From Ralstonia sp. A12 (GTDB lineage Bacteria; Pseudomonadota; Gammaproteobacteria; Burkholderiales; Burkholderiaceae): a stretch of 64,000 nt of DNA. The notes below the pieces were generated by a model. That model was not told the DNA's origin and did not search any database. It saw only the letters and a program-made list of their open reading frames with translations. This document shows, one piece after another, positions 51,891 through 61,929 of the stretch (position 1 is the stretch's first letter; every line of letters starts with the position of its first letter). Location: positions 1 to 64,000 of the forward strand of contig NZ_JSZO01000024.1 of the NCBI RefSeq assembly GCF_000801955.1, read 5' to 3'. The position numbers and the translations under genes were made by a program.

Positions 51891-53194
51891 TGCAGATTGG
51901 TGAAGATGTCGTTGCCAAACGGCACCAGGTTCTGGTCGTCGGCGTAACCCAGGTAGCCGTTGGTCTGGAAGATGTTCTCCAGGCTCTTGAGCATCGAGTA
52001 GTGGTTGTACGCCGTATTGCTGACCGTACCGGGCTTGATGAAGCGCGACAGCATCACCGCACCGGTGCGGTCACCACCCACGCCCACGTAATGCAGCTTG
52101 TATTGCAGCGTTGCAGAGACCGGCAGGATCACATCGTCCGGGCGTACCACATTCGGGCCGGGCTGCTGGCCACAACACGCATCGCCCGGCAGGTTCACGG
52201 TGACTGTGGTCACGCCATTCACGGTGGTTTTACCTGCCGGCACCATGTCGGCCGACTCATCGAAGTTGATGATGATCAGACCGTCCTTCTGGTAGGCCGG
52301 AGACGCCTGGATGATCGGAATCCACTTCTTGAGGAAGGCGTTGATCGAGGTCAGGCCGCCCTTGTCGCCGTTGACGCAGGGCTTGGCGCCCGTGCCGTCG
52401 CCGTCGTGGCCGTCATCGCACAGGTTGGGCGTGATGAACACGAAGTTGGGCGTGGTCTCGATCTTCTGCAGGTCGTTCTGCAGATTCGCATCCAGGTTGA
52501 CGACGTGGCTGTCGCAATAGGCCTGGTCGTCGATGATCGCGTGGAAATACATGAACGGGTTGTGGCGGGTCGCGTACTGGTCGCCCTTGGGCACATCGGC
52601 CGTGGGCGCCTGTGCCGACTGCGTGTTGTCCATCGCGCCGATCTTCGGATGCCCGCAGGTGGCAGATTCACGGGTCGGGTCGTTGCCCATGTCGCCCATG
52701 TAGCCCTTCCAGGTCAGCTTGAGATCATCGAGCTGGTTGACGAAGGTCTTCACCGTGTTCGGATACACGCAGCCCATGCCGCCCTTGGCCTTGAGGACCT
52801 TGGGGTTGGCGGCATCCCAGCCATCGGCCACCACGTCGTTGAAGCCCATGTTGCAATCGCTCTGGGTTTCCTTGGTGGACGGCTGACCGCTCATCATCGC
52901 GAGGTAGTTATCCAGGCTCACGTGGCCTGTGCCGTAGTACTGGGTCAGCAGCGCGCCCTGCTTTGCCATGGCTTGCAGATCGGGATCCTGCGTGCTGGTG
53001 CCAAAGGTGTCGTTGTAGTTCTTGTTCTCCATGGTCAGCACGAATACGTGCTTGATCGACTGCTGGGTGGGCGGATCGTCCTCCATATTGCAACCGCCCA
53101 GCATGCCGCTCAGCACGGCACCCGCAACCAGCGCACCAGTAACACGGCACAGCGCATGCAACGCACGCAGTGAACCTTGACGCATAGCCTGCAT
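51884..53194 (-). CDS. Phosphoesterase lipoprotein (PF04185, acid phosphatase/phospholipase C type)
   Basis: A 436-residue exported enzyme with a lipoprotein signal (LVAGAVLSGMLGGC). The metal-site motif is VFVLTMENKNYNDTFG near residue 50, with HVSLDNYLAMMSG at about 92-104 and IIINFDESADMV at about 315. These fit the alkaline-phosphatase-superfamily phosphoesterases such as AcpA. Substrate could be a phospholipid or a phosphomonoester. The ATG has GGGGAGGGG upstream. Many Cys residues suggest disulfides in the periplasm. Confidence 0.88.
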   Translation of the reverse strand: MQAMRQGSLRALHALCRVTGALVAGAVLSGMLGGCNMEDDPPTQQSIKHVFVLTMENKNYNDTFGTSTQDPDLQAMAKQGALLTQYYGTGHVSLDNYLAMMSGQPSTKETQSDCNMGFNDVVADGWDAANPKVLKAKGGMGCVYPNTVKTFVNQLDDLKLTWKGYMGDMGNDPTRESATCGHPKIGAMDNTQSAQAPTADVPKGDQYATRHNPFMYFHAIIDDQAYCDSHVVNLDANLQNDLQKIETTPNFVFITPNLCDDGHDGDGTGAKPCVNGDKGGLTSINAFLKKWIPIIQASPAYQKDGLIIINFDESADMVPAGKTTVNGVTTVTVNLPGDACCGQQPGPNVVRPDDVILPVSATLQYKLHYVGVGGDRTGAVMLSRFIKPGTVSNTAYNHYSMLKSLENIFQTNGYLGYADDQNLVPFGNDIFTNLQW

Positions 53195-53429
53195 AGACCC
53201 CTCCCCTTTTTTGATGTGAGATATCGGTCGGGCGCAATGGATGTCAGCCCGTACCTCGGCTTGTCGCCTCCAGCAACGTCGGACGAAAAAAGAACGCGGG
53301 ACACGCATCGCCCCGCGCTCCAATGGCTGGAGATCACGTTGCCAAGCCGGCTCTTACGTTAGGAGGGCGACGATGTCTCGGCATCGTCCAAGCAGACTAC
53401 GTTTGCATGAGGCAGAAGTGTCGACGTGA

Positions 53430-54392
53430 CTAGGGCTTGCCGAAGCATGCAGAGAAGCTGCCGATGAAATGTTCGATGTCGGCATCCGGCAAGTGGTTGA
53501 TGCCGGCGGCCAGGCGACGCCCGCCACCGGTGTCGAAGCCGCGGCAAAAATCTGCAGCCCCAGTGGGGCATGCTGCCGGCACTCGCACACTGACGGCATA
53601 GCCGCCGGTGCTCTTTGGCGATAGCAGGCCAATGGCATCGCCCGGGCGGGTGCGTGCCAGTTCGTTGCCCAGCACGCCGATCGCGCGGCGCGCCCACGGC
53701 GCATCCGGCAGCACCAGCAGCGCTGCGCCGGGAACCTCGTGCACGGGTGCGATGGACCGCGCGCGAGTCATGTCGTCCTCATAGCCGGCACGCAAGACGC
53801 GATACGCAACGCTTTGCGCAGCAAACGCCAACGGGTTCTCGAAGGGCAGTATGTACTGCGCCAGCGCAGCGGGATCGAAATGCAGATCGGCCAGGCACTC
53901 GCCGTAGGCGTTGTAGTTGAGGCAGGTGCCGAGTTGTTCCAGTGCGGCGGTGTCCTGCGCGCTCAAGCCCGCCTGCGCCGCCATGGCATGCGCCACACCG
54001 GTCAGGTTGTCGCCAAATGCCGCCGTGATCGCCCAGCGGTGGTAACGGCCGCCCAGGTACCGGTCAACCAGGATGCTGGTGCAGACGGTGGCGCATTCGT
54101 CGATATGGGCGCGCAGCCCGGCATGAACCGGCAGCTCGCCGGCATGGTGGTGGTCGAAGTAGTCCACAACCGCGCCGGCCTGCAGCAGACGCAGCAACCC
54201 TTCGCGGTTCTGGTCGAGCGAAATGTCCAGCGCGGTCACAACATCACCGGGTTGCACATTGATGCGTTCCAGCAGATGGATGTCGCGCTTGATGCCGGTC
54301 ACGAGCGTGGCGTCGCAGGGTTGCGCCAGGCGCAGCTGCTGCAGCGCGCACAGGCCGTCGGCATCGCCGTTGAACGCAAAGTAGCGGGTCAT
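53430..54392 (-). CDS. DHH-family phosphoesterase-like protein
   Basis: A 320-residue protein. Metal-binding motifs of the DHH superfamily are visible: FNGDADGLCALQQL (about 7-20) and VVDYFDHHHAGELP (about 75-88), with a DHHA1-like end (GFDTGGGRRLAAGINHLPD). Family members hydrolyse phosphodiesters in small nucleotides or RNA. One usual Asp in a middle motif (ALDISLDQNR) also seems present. It follows the sulfotransferase-side SDR by 22 bp on the same strand. The link to that cluster is unclear. Confidence 0.82.
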   Translation of the reverse strand: MTRYFAFNGDADGLCALQQLRLAQPCDATLVTGIKRDIHLLERINVQPGDVVTALDISLDQNREGLLRLLQAGAVVDYFDHHHAGELPVHAGLRAHIDECATVCTSILVDRYLGGRYHRWAITAAFGDNLTGVAHAMAAQAGLSAQDTAALEQLGTCLNYNAYGECLADLHFDPAALAQYILPFENPLAFAAQSVAYRVLRAGYEDDMTRARSIAPVHEVPGAALLVLPDAPWARRAIGVLGNELARTRPGDAIGLLSPKSTGGYAVSVRVPAACPTGAADFCRGFDTGGGRRLAAGINHLPDADIEHFIGSFSACFGKP

Positions 54393-54414
54393 TGCTGGGC
54401 TCCCGATGGTTTGC

Positions 54415-55206
54415 TCAGGGCATGAAATCGCCACCGTTGGCATCGAGCGACGCCCCGGTGATGGCGCGTGCGTAGTCCGACACCAGGAACAGCGCCGCAC
54501 GGGCGCAGTCGTCATCGGTCGGCATGCGGCCCAGCGCGATCTGCGAGGCAATCGGTGCGACGATCTGGTCTTCGCCCACACCCTGCTCTGCGGCGGCGTG
54601 CTGCACATAGCCCTGCACCGGCGCGCCCCACATCCAGCCCATGAAGATGCTGTTGGCGCGAATACCGTGGTGGCCCAGCTCGCGCGCCAGATACTTGACC
54701 GCCACCGCCAGCGCGCCCTTGGATGCGGCATAGCCCGATTCGCCCGGCATCGGCTTGCGCGTGGCCTGGGTGTTGATCATCACGATGGCGCCGTGGCCCT
54801 GCGGTTTCATCAGGGCGGCCACTTCCTGCGTCAACGTCATGGTGCCGAATACGTTGGTCTCGAACACCTGGCGCCAGACGTCCAGATCGGCCGCTTCCAC
54901 AGGCTCAGGAAAATTGCCGTGCTGGTAGGCGCTGTTGACGAGGGCGTCGATACGGCCGCATTTGCGCATGACCTCGGTGGCCAGGGCCCGGCATTGATCG
55001 CGATCGGTGATGTCGGTGGGCACCTTCAGAACTTCGCAGTCCGCACCCAATGCGTCGATGCGGGCTTGCGCGTCGTCCAGCTTGGCCTGCGTGCGGGCGG
55101 CAATGGCAACGGCGCGCGCGCCCTCGCGAGCCGCCTCCACCGCCAGCTTCACGCCCAGGCCGGGGCCGATGCCCGACACGATGACCACCTTGTCTTTCAA
55201 CAGCAT
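54415..55206 (-). CDS. SDR-family oxidoreductase
   Basis: A 263-residue classical SDR. Cofactor motif VSGIGPGLGVKLAVEAAREG (about 10-29), NSAYQHG at 90, catalytic Ser region MINTQATRK, and Tyr/Lys in SGYAASKGALAV (about 157-168). MVINT has Asn-Thr where Ser is usual, so activity is plausible but less certain than for canonical members. It lies 34 bp after the sulfotransferase on the same strand, suggesting oxidation or reduction of the same metabolite. Confidence 0.87.
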   Translation of the reverse strand: MLLKDKVVIVSGIGPGLGVKLAVEAAREGARAVAIAARTQAKLDDAQARIDALGADCEVLKVPTDITDRDQCRALATEVMRKCGRIDALVNSAYQHGNFPEPVEAADLDVWRQVFETNVFGTMTLTQEVAALMKPQGHGAIVMINTQATRKPMPGESGYAASKGALAVAVKYLARELGHHGIRANSIFMGWMWGAPVQGYVQHAAAEQGVGEDQIVAPIASQIALGRMPTDDDCARAALFLVSDYARAITGASLDANGGDFMP

Positions 55207-55240
55207 AGTGTTGTCTCCTTGGGTAGCGCAGTGCGCTGTT

Positions 55241-56428
55241 TCAGGCTGCGTTCACATGCCGGGCGCGATAGGCTGCAAAGTCGCGCTCAATCTGTTCCTG
55301 GCTGAGCCCGAACTGCGCCGGGGCATAGGCATGCGCCGCACGCTGGTTGCGAGGGTTGCTGTCCATCCATGCCTGCATGCCCGCGCGGGCGGCGTCCGTC
55401 AGCGGCATGCCGGCAAAGCGGTACACCGCCTGCACCACGCCAAACGGGTCGCGCACCGTGTCTTCAAACCGGACATCCAGGAACCGCTCGGCAGGCATGC
55501 CGTCGCGCACGGCCATGGCATGCGCCGTCGCACGCTGCAACTGGGCACTCCACTGCCGGCCGACCGCCGCGGCGTCCGGTGCGTCTGCGTACAGCTTCCA
55601 CAAGGTATGCGCCATGCTTGCCATCGATGGAATGGTCTGGGTGGGGTCGCGATGGGTCAGCACCACCTGTGCACCAGGAAAGACCCGGAACAGGATCTCG
55701 ACCGAATGCAGGTGTTGCGGCGTTTTCAGCACCCAACGCTGCGCCACCGGTTCACCACGCTGGCGCTTCTGCCACTGTAGGAACTGCAGCATGGTCTTGA
55801 GATAGGTATAGACCGGGGTATGGTCCTGGCGCTCCAGCCAGGCGGTGTAGGCCGGCACATTCACGTAGGAATCCATCGCGCACATGAAGGAGTGCTCCAT
55901 CAGCATGAATTCCTCGTCGGCCTGCATGGCGTCGAGCGGGTGGATGGCCAGGATGTCGGGAATGAAGTGAATCATCTGCGCGACGTCTTCCTTCGCACGG
56001 GCGATACGCGGGCCGGCATCGCGCACGCCTTCTCCCGGCAACGGGGCCGGATAGCGCGTTTCCCACCATGCGGCGGAATGGAAACGGGCGTCCGTGGCCA
56101 GCATGCGTTGCAGCAGCGTGGTGCCGGTGCGCGGCAAGCCGATGATCACGAGTGGGTCTTCAACGCGCTCCTGCAGGATCTCCGGGTGGCACCGGCAGTA
56201 TTCCTGGATGACGAGCCTGTTCACCAGTTGCGCCAGCAGCTTGCCGTGCAGCAGATGCACGCCCTGCAGTGACAGGTTGGCCTCGCGCGCCAGGGAATCA
56301 AACAGCACGCCCAGCGCCTCGCGATAGTTGCCGGGCCCGAAATCCGTCAGCCCGCCTGTCTGGTCGCTGGCTTGCGCCAGCAGGCTGTCCACGTCGAGCA
56401 TCGTGGTGTGATCCGTGACAGCGGTCAT
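55241..56428 (-). CDS. Sulfotransferase (PAPS-dependent, Sulfotransfer_3 type)
   Basis: A 395-residue cytoplasmic enzyme. The 5'-phosphosulfate loop is VIIGLPRTGTTLLQRML (about 93-109) and the 3'-phosphate site VVLTHRDPTQTIPS (about 250-263). It transfers sulfate from PAPS to an acceptor hydroxyl or amine. Its ATG overlaps the DUF1214 stop (ATGA). On the other side of DUF1214, divergently, lie cysD and cysNC, which make PAPS. The acceptor is unknown; similar sulfotransferase/DUF1214 pairs often occur with steroid- or lipid-like metabolism genes. Confidence 0.87.
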   Translation of the reverse strand: MTAVTDHTTMLDVDSLLAQASDQTGGLTDFGPGNYREALGVLFDSLAREANLSLQGVHLLHGKLLAQLVNRLVIQEYCRCHPEILQERVEDPLVIIGLPRTGTTLLQRMLATDARFHSAAWWETRYPAPLPGEGVRDAGPRIARAKEDVAQMIHFIPDILAIHPLDAMQADEEFMLMEHSFMCAMDSYVNVPAYTAWLERQDHTPVYTYLKTMLQFLQWQKRQRGEPVAQRWVLKTPQHLHSVEILFRVFPGAQVVLTHRDPTQTIPSMASMAHTLWKLYADAPDAAAVGRQWSAQLQRATAHAMAVRDGMPAERFLDVRFEDTVRDPFGVVQAVYRFAGMPLTDAARAGMQAWMDSNPRNQRAAHAYAPAQFGLSQEQIERDFAAYRARHVNAA

Positions 56429-57549
56429 ACGACCTCCTTCAGCGTCTTCAACATCTCAAGCTTGACCACACGCGTGCGCGGATGCGCCGATTGCGCCAAT
56501 GGCCCCGCCCCCACCCAGCGCCAGCACATGGTGCCGTTGCGGTGTCCGCCGGTCTCCAGCCAGTTCGGCAGGCCAGGGTCGCGCGCGCTAAGGATGACAG
56601 TGATGCCGCCGTTGGCATCCAGCTGCCCGCTGTGCTTGTTCAAGCAGATGTCGTGGTAGCGGTAGTCGAGCGATTCCATCCAGTAGTTGTTGATCTGGAA
56701 GTTCCAGAATTCACACGCGGGCACGCGGTCCACCTCCACCACCAGCGCTTCGTCATCCTCCAATGCCCATTGCGAGTGGTAGTAGAAGATATTCGGGTCG
56801 CCGCCTGCGGCTTGGCACACCGCCTGGTCTGCAGGTGGTAGGTCATTGACGTGCGTGCCATAGCCCTGTGCCCAGTCGGCAAAGATGCGTGCAGTGTTCT
56901 CCACAAACCCGGCCGCGCGCAGCAGGCCGCCGTGCAGGCGTTCCGCACTCAGGGGGGACGGCTTGTCCTCGGCGCCAATCCGTTCGATGTGCAACTCGGC
57001 CGGCGTTTCCGCCTTGCGATCGAGAAAGGTCTGGCGCACCACCAGCGCATTGGTAGCCGCTTCCATACGCACCCAGTTGCCGTCGTGCGGCTGCACGCTG
57101 AGGATGAGTTCGAAGCTGCCGTCCGGCGCCACCGTCAGCTTGTTGCTGTCGATAAAGCCGGTCTGGATCATGCGGCCATCGGTTTCATAGCCGCCCTTCT
57201 GCGTGCCGAAGCTCAGATAGGCCACGGTGCCGCGCCGGCCGCGAATGCGGTAGGTCGCGTTGCCGTCCAGGCGCGCATAGCGATAGAGGTTGTCCGGGTT
57301 GTCCGCGCCGATCTTCGCGGTCTCGTGCGACGGTGAGAAGAAGCCGGGGAACGCCGGGTCGGCAAACTCCACGTGCATCTCCAGCGCAATGCGCAGCAGC
57401 CGGCTCAGGTAGCGGTAGCCCTCGGCGCGCGTCAGTGCATCGGCCGGTGCCTCCGTGCGCAGGATCTGCTGCCCGCTGCGCTTGAGCACCTCGCAGAACT
57501 CGGCCCAGGTCTGGCCGCTCAACAACTGCTCTTCGGCAGAAATCGCCAT
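56425..57549 (-). CDS. DUF1214-domain protein
   Basis: A 374-residue soluble protein. The C-terminal DUF1214 domain (about 270-360) shows ACEFWNFQINNYWMESLDY and GTMCWRWV, with many aromatic residues. The N-terminal part (SGQTWAEFCEVLKRSGQQIL) is helical, and DGNATYRIRGRRGTVAYLS begins a beta sandwich. No catalytic set is recognised. It is cotranscribed with the sulfotransferase, and probably shapes or binds its acceptor. Confidence 0.82.
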   Translation of the reverse strand: MAISAEEQLLSGQTWAEFCEVLKRSGQQILRTEAPADALTRAEGYRYLSRLLRIALEMHVEFADPAFPGFFSPSHETAKIGADNPDNLYRYARLDGNATYRIRGRRGTVAYLSFGTQKGGYETDGRMIQTGFIDSNKLTVAPDGSFELILSVQPHDGNWVRMEAATNALVVRQTFLDRKAETPAELHIERIGAEDKPSPLSAERLHGGLLRAAGFVENTARIFADWAQGYGTHVNDLPPADQAVCQAAGGDPNIFYYHSQWALEDDEALVVEVDRVPACEFWNFQINNYWMESLDYRYHDICLNKHSGQLDANGGITVILSARDPGLPNWLETGGHRNGTMCWRWVGAGPLAQSAHPRTRVVKLEMLKTLKEVV

Positions 57550-57789
57550 GTGCTTGCTCCTGTTGTTCGTATGCGCAACAGGCAGGCCCTGTCAGCGCGT
57601 CGAAGCAACGGTACCAAGCGCATCCGTGCGGCTTCCTCCTCCACCTGGACTAGAAAACGCACCGCGCGGCACATCATTTTTTAGTCCGCCCGGACGAAGT
57701 GGTGCAGCACCCCGGCTCGCTACCTTTTCACCATGCCGAGTACCCCACGACATCCGTGATTGGGGCCGGCAAGCGAAGAGGAGACTTCG

Positions 57790-58686
57790 ATGTTGACCCA
57801 CCTGGAGCAACTGGAGGCGGAGAGCATCCACATCATGCGTGAGGTGGTGGCGGAGTGCGAAAACCCCGTCATGCTCTACTCCATCGGCAAGGACAGCGCG
57901 GTGATGCTGCACCTGGCCATGAAAGCCTTCTACCCGGCCAAGCCGCCGTTCCCGCTGCTGCACGTCGATACGACGTGGAAATTTCGCGAGATGATCGCCT
58001 TCCGCAACCAGACCGCAGAGCGCCTCGGGCTGGACCTGCGCGTGCACATCAACCCCGACGGCATCGCACGCAACATCAGCCCGCACGAGCACGGCTCGGC
58101 CGTGCATACCGACATCTGGAAGACGCAGGGGCTCAAGCAGGCGCTGGACCACTACGGCTTCGATGCGGCCTTTGGCGGCGCCCGGCGCGACGAAGAGAAA
58201 TCGCGCGCCAAGGAGCGCGTGTTCTCCGTGCGCACTGCGCAGCATCGCTGGGACCCGAAGATGCAGCGCCCCGAACTCTGGCGCCAGTACAACGCCCGCA
58301 AGCGCAAGGGCGAAAGCCTGCGCGTGTTCCCGCTGTCGAACTGGACCGAGCTCGACATCTGGCAATACATCTACCTCAACGACATCCCCATCGTCCCGCT
58401 CTACTTCGCCAAGGAACGCCCCGTGGTGGAACGCGACGGCGTGATGGTGATGGTCGATGACGACCGCCTGCCCCTGCGCCCCGGCGAAAAGCCCGTCATG
58501 CGCAAAGTGCGCTTCCGCACGCTCGGCTGCTATCCGCTGACCGGCGCCATCGAAAGCGAGGCCGACACGCTGGACGGGATCATCCGCGAAATGCTGCTGG
58601 CCACCACGTCCGAGCGCCAGGGCCGATTGATCGACAGCGATTCCGCCGGGTCGATGGAGAAGAAGAAGCAGGAGGGCTATTTCTGA
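57790..58686 (+). CDS. cysD: Sulfate adenylyltransferase subunit 2
   Basis: A 298-residue ATP sulfurylase small subunit of the PP-loop family: [18 protein letters not shown] (about 32-49), [31 protein letters not shown] and [16 protein letters not shown]. It makes APS from sulfate and ATP with CysN. The ATG has GAGGAG upstream. Its TGA overlaps the cysNC ATG by one base (TGATG). It is divergent from DUF1214 and the sulfotransferase, with a 240-bp shared promoter region. Confidence 0.95.
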   Translation: MLTHLEQLEAESIHIMREVVAECENPVMLYSIGKDSAVMLHLAMKAFYPAKPPFPLLHVDTTWKFREMIAFRNQTAERLGLDLRVHINPDGIARNISPHEHGSAVHTDIWKTQGLKQALDHYGFDAAFGGARRDEEKSRAKERVFSVRTAQHRWDPKMQRPELWRQYNARKRKGESLRVFPLSNWTELDIWQYIYLNDIPIVPLYFAKERPVVERDGVMVMVDDDRLPLRPGEKPVMRKVRFRTLGCYPLTGAIESEADTLDGIIREMLLATTSERQGRLIDSDSAGSMEKKKQEGYF

Positions 58687-60641
58687 TGGATACGCTACTG
58701 GAAGCCGCGCCGGGATTGACACACTCGATGGCGCAATCGGCGCACGACGACGTCGCGCAATACCTGCATGCCCAGAAGAACAAGGGCCTGCTGCGCTTCA
58801 TCACCTGCGGCAGCGTCGACGATGGCAAGAGCACCCTGATCGGCCGGCTGCTGTACGAGTCGAAGATGCTGTTTGAAGACCAGCTCGCGCAGCTCGAAGC
58901 CGACTCCAAGAAGATGGGCACGCAGGGCGACCAGCTCGACTTCGCGCTGCTGGTGGACGGCCTGGCCGCAGAGCGCGAACAGGGCATCACCATCGACGTG
59001 GCCTACCGATTCTTTGCCACCGACAAGCGCAAGTTCATCGTGGCGGACACCCCTGGACACGAGCAATACACCCGCAACATGGTGACCGGCGCCTCGACCG
59101 CCGACCTGGCCGTGCTGCTGGTGGATGCGCGCCGCGGCGTGCAGACACAAACGCGCCGCCACAGCTACCTGGTATCCACGCTCGGCATCCGCCGCGTGGT
59201 GGTGGCCGTCAACAAGCTGGACATGGTCGACTACTCGCAAGCGGTCTACGACGCCATCGAACGTGAATACCGCACGTTTGCGCAGCAGATCGGTCTGACG
59301 GACATCGTCTGCATTCCGATGTCGGCCCTGCGCGGTGACAACATCACCGCGCCAAGCAGCAACACGCCGTGGTACCAGGGCCCAACGCTGATGGCACACC
59401 TGGAGAACGTGCCGATCGACAGTGCCCCCACGCAGGACGAGCCGTTCCGCCTGCCGGTGCAGTGGGTCAACCGCCCCAACCTGGATTTCCGTGGTTTTGC
59501 GGGCACCATCAGCGCGGGTGAAGTGCGCGTGGGTGACCGGCTGCGCTCGCTGCCCTCCGGCCGCGAGAGCCGCGTGGCCAGCATCATCGGCACCAACGGT
59601 GCCGATGGTCACTGCGCGCAGGCGGTGCGCGGCCAGGCCGTCACGCTCACGCTGGAAGACGAGATCGATGTCAGCCGCGGGGACGTACTGGTGTGCGCTG
59701 AAGACCAGCCCGCCGTGGCGGACCAGTTTGAAGCCACGCTGGTGTGGATGAACGAAGAGGCCATGCTGCCCGGCCGCCCCTACCTGCTCAAGCTCGGCAC
59801 GCGCACGGTGGGCGCGACGGTGGCGCAGCCCAAGTACAAGGTCAACGTCAACACGCTGGAGCACCTGGCCGCGCGCACGCTGGAGTTGAACGAGATCGGC
59901 GTGTGCAACCTGCACCTGGATCAGCCGGTGGTGTTCGAAGCCTATGCGAAGAACCGCGACCTGGGCGGCTTCATCATGATCGACCGTCTCACCAACAACA
60001 CCGTGGGCACCGGCATGCTGCACTTTGCCCTGCGCCGCGCGCAGAACGTGCACTGGCAGGCCATCGACGTCGATCGCCGCGCACACGCCGCGCTCAAGCA
60101 TCAGACGCCGCGCATCGTGTGGTTCACGGGGCTGTCCGGCGCGGGAAAATCCACCGTGGCCAACCTGGTGGAAAAGCGTCTGCACGCACTCGGCCACCAC
60201 ACCTATCTGCTGGACGGCGATAACGTGCGGCACGGGCTGAACAAGGACCTGGGCTTCTCCGAGGCCGACCGGGTGGAAAACATCCGCCGCGTGGCCGAAG
60301 TGTCGCGCCTGATGCTGGATGCAGGGCTGATCGTGCTGGTGTCGTTCATCTCGCCGTTCCGTGCAGAGCGCGACATGGCGCGGGCGCTGGTGGGCGAAGG
60401 CGAGTTCATCGAAGTCTTTGTCGATACCCCGCTGGCGGTGGCTGAGGAACGCGACCCCAAGGGGCTGTACCGCAAGGCACGCCGCGGCGAGCTGAAGAAC
60501 TTCACTGGCATCGACTCACCTTACGAGCCGCCCGAGCAACCAGAGCTGCGCATCGACACCACAGCGGAGACGGCCGAGCAGGCAGCCGAGCGCATCGTCG
60601 CGTGGCTGCGGGAATCCGCGTCTACTGCAAACGGACGATGA
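58686..60641 (+). CDS. cysNC: Bifunctional sulfate adenylyltransferase GTPase/APS kinase
   Basis: A 651-residue fusion. The GTPase part (1-460) has the P-loop GSVDDGKST (about 38-46), DTPGHEQY, and NKLDMVDY. The APS kinase part (about 475-645) has [32 protein letters not shown] and [14 protein letters not shown]. Together with CysD it yields PAPS rather than only APS. Betaproteobacterial assimilation usually reduces APS directly, so a PAPS-forming fusion next to a sulfotransferase points to sulfation. A terminator follows at 60669. Confidence 0.95.
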   Translation: MDTLLEAAPGLTHSMAQSAHDDVAQYLHAQKNKGLLRFITCGSVDDGKSTLIGRLLYESKMLFEDQLAQLEADSKKMGTQGDQLDFALLVDGLAAEREQGITIDVAYRFFATDKRKFIVADTPGHEQYTRNMVTGASTADLAVLLVDARRGVQTQTRRHSYLVSTLGIRRVVVAVNKLDMVDYSQAVYDAIEREYRTFAQQIGLTDIVCIPMSALRGDNITAPSSNTPWYQGPTLMAHLENVPIDSAPTQDEPFRLPVQWVNRPNLDFRGFAGTISAGEVRVGDRLRSLPSGRESRVASIIGTNGADGHCAQAVRGQAVTLTLEDEIDVSRGDVLVCAEDQPAVADQFEATLVWMNEEAMLPGRPYLLKLGTRTVGATVAQPKYKVNVNTLEHLAARTLELNEIGVCNLHLDQPVVFEAYAKNRDLGGFIMIDRLTNNTVGTGMLHFALRRAQNVHWQAIDVDRRAHAALKHQTPRIVWFTGLSGAGKSTVANLVEKRLHALGHHTYLLDGDNVRHGLNKDLGFSEADRVENIRRVAEVSRLMLDAGLIVLVSFISPFRAERDMARALVGEGEFIEVFVDTPLAVAEERDPKGLYRKARRGELKNFTGIDSPYEPPEQPELRIDTTAETAEQAAERIVAWLRESASTANGR

Positions 60642-60668
60642 AGCCACGGCCTCGATCCGTACGATGGG

Positions 60669-60692
60669 AAAGGCGGCCCGCGCCGCCTTTTT
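60669..60692 (+). terminator. Intrinsic terminator of the cysD-cysNC operon
   Basis: AAAGGCGGC (60669-60677) pairs with GCCGCCTTT (60682-60690), with a 4-base loop and five T (60688-60692). It lies 27 bp after the cysNC stop and before the LuxR-type gene. Confidence 0.85.
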
Positions 60693-60718
60693 CCGTTGTC
60701 GCGACGCGAGGATTCTTC

Positions 60719-61861
60719 ATGAAGCTGTCAGACCCGCTGCCGGCCAGCGAACTGAGCGCCCTGCTCGATCTGCTCTATCAGGGGCCGACCGAGACGGTGC
60801 CTTGGGCGGGCTTTCTCGAAAGCGTGCGCAAGCGGCTGGATGCGGCCTTCGTGACGCTGGTGCTGCGCCACCCCGCCACGTGCCGGCCCGGGCTGATCGT
60901 CAACGCCTCAAGCTACGGCCCGCTCCTACCGGGTGAGCCCTCCTACAGCGAGCAGTACTACGCCCTGTGCCCATTCCTGGATCTGCATCCGGACCGCCTC
61001 TTCAGCGCCGACGAACTGTTCGGCCAGACCGGCTGGCTGGCGCACCCGTTCTACGTTCAATATCTGCAGCCGCTGGATCTGCGCTACATCCTGGCGGGCA
61101 ACCTGGTCACACCCAACGGGGTGGAGTGTGCGCTGTTCGTCAGCCGCAAACACGGGGCGCACGACTATGACGATGCCGACAAGGCAATGCTGGGCGGGCT
61201 GCTGCCGCACTTAAAGCGTGCGGTCGATCTGCACGCGCGGCTCGACGTGCTCGAATCGGAACGCACCCTGTACGAGGGCGCGGTGGACCGCCTGCTGGTG
61301 GGCACCGTCATCCTGGACGAGCGCGGCAAGGTGATGAAGACCAACGACATGGCCAACCGCCTGCTGGCCACGCGCGACGGCCTGCAGTTGAGCAACGGCG
61401 CCCTGCAGGCGCACTGCCCGGTGGAGAACCAAAGGTTCCGCAAGATTATCGAAGGCGCGGTCCAAGCGCAGGCCACCGCCAACATGCGCAGTGAAGTCAC
61501 CACGCTGACGCGGCCCACGGTGCCCACACCACTGAGCGTGCTGGTGCGCCCCATCCCGCTCAGCTACCGCGCAGAAGACAAGGCACGCCGGCCTGCCGTG
61601 GCCGTGTTCATTCGCGACCCGGCGGGCTCACCGCGCAACACGCACGCCAACCTGCGCAAGCTGTTCCATCTCACCCCTACGGAAATCGAACTGGCTCTGC
61701 TGATGGTGGATGGGCTGACGCTGAACGAAGCCGCCACCCGGCTCGGCATCAAGAAGAACACGGCACGCGCCCACCTGCGCGGCATCTTCTCCAAGACGGG
61801 CGCCACGCGGCAAGCCGTGCTGGTGAAGATGCTGTTGTCGAGCGTGGTGGTGATGGGCTGA
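60719..61861 (+). CDS. LuxR-type helix-turn-helix regulator
   Basis: A 380-residue regulator. The C-terminal LuxR DNA-binding domain (about 315-378) reads FHLTPTEIELALLMVDGLTL, then EAATRLGIKKNTARAHLRGI and FSKTGATRQAVL. The N-terminal 300 residues are a PAS/GAF-like sensor (KVMKTNDMANRLLATRDG near 210) with no receiver phosphorylation site and no autoinducer-binding motif. The ATG at 60719 has GAGG; an upstream extension of 39 codons overlaps cysNC and is not likely. It may regulate the sulfation genes or the SRPBCC protein next to it. Confidence 0.85.
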   Translation: MKLSDPLPASELSALLDLLYQGPTETVPWAGFLESVRKRLDAAFVTLVLRHPATCRPGLIVNASSYGPLLPGEPSYSEQYYALCPFLDLHPDRLFSADELFGQTGWLAHPFYVQYLQPLDLRYILAGNLVTPNGVECALFVSRKHGAHDYDDADKAMLGGLLPHLKRAVDLHARLDVLESERTLYEGAVDRLLVGTVILDERGKVMKTNDMANRLLATRDGLQLSNGALQAHCPVENQRFRKIIEGAVQAQATANMRSEVTTLTRPTVPTPLSVLVRPIPLSYRAEDKARRPAVAVFIRDPAGSPRNTHANLRKLFHLTPTEIELALLMVDGLTLNEAATRLGIKKNTARAHLRGIFSKTGATRQAVLVKMLLSSVVVMG

Positions 61862-61929
61862 ACAAACCAAACGGGGCGTCATCGAACGCCCTTTCCTTTT
61901 TCCAACAACGCCTGTTCATGGAGGAGCCA

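Noticed and set aside
57600-57760. Possible CysB-type site before cysD
   Set aside because: The interval has short inverted repeats but none I could match to a known CysB consensus by eye.
58695-60233. Minus-strand open frame of 512 codons opposite cysNC
   Set aside because: cysNC shows all GTPase and kinase motifs on the plus strand; the opposite frame is compositional.
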